Origin: Tetrahymena elliotti 4EA
Lineage: Eukaryota > Ciliophora > Oligohymenophorea > Hymenostomatida > Tetrahymenidae
Direction of reading: 5' to 3'
Assembly: GCA_000231825.2 (NCBI GenBank)
Contig: JH720318.1
Coordinates: 266,539 to 330,538, forward strand
DNA: 64,000 nt
How positions within the stretch are numbered: position 1 is the first letter of the stretch; the number at the start of each line of letters is the position of its first letter. Made by a program: the position numbers and the translations under genes. Shown piece after piece: positions 63,034-64,000 of the stretch. The notes below the pieces were generated by a model that saw only the letters and a list, made by a program, of their open reading frames with translations, made no database searches and was not told the origin of the DNA.

Positions 63034-64000
63034 GAATTAAATTAACTTGTTTTAAGCTTGTAAATATTCTGAATAGTTAAATATAAATTAATTGACTAGA
63101 TATTTTAATGATCTTTATTTTTTATTAGTTAAAATATTTAACAAGGAATTTATTTACTTTGATTGTTAATTCATTTAATTTCCGCTTTATACAAACCTAT
63201 AAAAACCTTCTTAATTAATTATTAACCATTAATTTCATAAAATACTTACTACTTGAATGAATTCATAATTTTAGATTTGTTTATTTTTTGCAGGAAAGTT
63301 TTGTTTATTTTTAATATACATTTCAAAATTACTTTCACTTTTTTTAAAAAATATTTTCATTTTATAAAGATACAGTTTTCATTCTTAAATTTTTGTTTTT
63401 TTATACCCATCTATTTATTCAACCAGAAATCAATTTTGTTTCAAAATCTTGGTATAATTTAAAAAAAATAATAAATAGATTAAATTGATAATTTTTATCA
63501 TAGATGATATTCTAATCTTTCTTTAAAAATAGTTAAATTATTTTTGAAATTTATTTTTCCTTTAATTGTTTGTTTTTTTAAATTAAATTAATAAAATATT
63601 TTCTAAAAAATATATTTCAATTTTGTCTAAATTAAATTTTTTGATTTAAAAGATGTTAAAATATGTGAATAAATTATTTGATATCTGAAGTTTATTTTTT
63701 TTATAATACCTACACTAATATATTGGATAACATTTTGTTTTAGGTTAATTTATTAAATCAACAAATAGCATGCTAATCTCTATAATAATAATACCATTTT
63801 TCTTTTTTTTTTGTTCATAGAAAATCAATTTTAAAAGATAAAATTATTTATGGAGTTTTTTTGAATTCAAATCTTTTGAATGGATTTAAAAATAATCCTT
63901 ATCTCTTACAAAATATCTGATAAGAACTTATTTCTTTGCAAAAATAAATAAATAAGAAATTAAATGAACTTCATAATATTTATTTTATTTTTCATAATTT
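63034..64000. other. Spacer at the right end of the window
   Basis: A+T-rich, presumably the promoter of the minus-strand gene plus flanking DNA. A small plus-strand frame at 63253-63462 is F/I-rich and looks like chance. No telomeric CCCCAA repeats are present. Confidence 0.5.

Overview
The window looks like macronuclear DNA of an oligohymenophorean ciliate, most likely Tetrahymena or a close relative. Every long gene reads through only if TAA and TAG encode glutamine and TGA is the sole stop. The spacers are extremely A+T rich. Introns are GT..AG and mostly about 35 to 430 nt, too long for Paramecium. There are no operons, ribosome-binding sites, CRISPR arrays or insertion sequences. I read all exon joins by eye, using frame continuity, splice consensus and protein-family alignment.

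Layout. 1-2,400: a compact array of six near-identical tRNA-His(GTG) genes, one inverted. 2,750-9,531: a short ERI1-like DEDDh exonuclease, a Cys-rich membrane protein (minus strand) and a CCA-adding enzyme. 10,487-20,058: four minus-strand genes, namely an HGSNAT-like acyltransferase homologue, a YheT/ABHD-type hydrolase and two paralogous AGC kinases. 21,153-23,947: a TBC Rab-GAP and a divergent five-exon Atg8-like gene. 24,434-30,987: an 18-exon gene joining CCDC81-type HU domains to EF-hands. 32,111-42,554: an Rh-type ammonium transporter and an 1,807-residue membrane PAS protein on the opposite strand. 44,319-50,849: tryptophanyl-tRNA synthetase, a Prune/PPX1 phosphoesterase and a Q/N/S-rich protein (minus). 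51,899-58,999: a CAMK-type kinase with an N-terminal PH-like region, a C2/coiled-coil protein (minus) and an RlaP-like nucleotidyltransferase. 59,920-63,033: an intronless 1,037-residue protein of unknown function (minus).

How the genes relate. They are ordinary single eukaryotic transcription units and I see no single operon-like system. Several bear on RNA: the tRNA-His array, the CCA-adding enzyme, TrpRS, the ERI1-like nuclease and the RlaP-like enzyme. Others bear on signalling and membranes: three kinases, the TBC protein, the Atg8-like protein, the EF-hand protein and the PAS protein. Such mixing is expected in a ciliate chromosome and I do not claim linkage of function. The best leads are the Atg8-like protein without a C-terminal glycine, the RlaP-like enzyme in a nuclear genome, the HU/EF-hand fusion, the HGSNAT homologue lacking the aligned histidine, and the TrpRS with an altered KMSKS loop.
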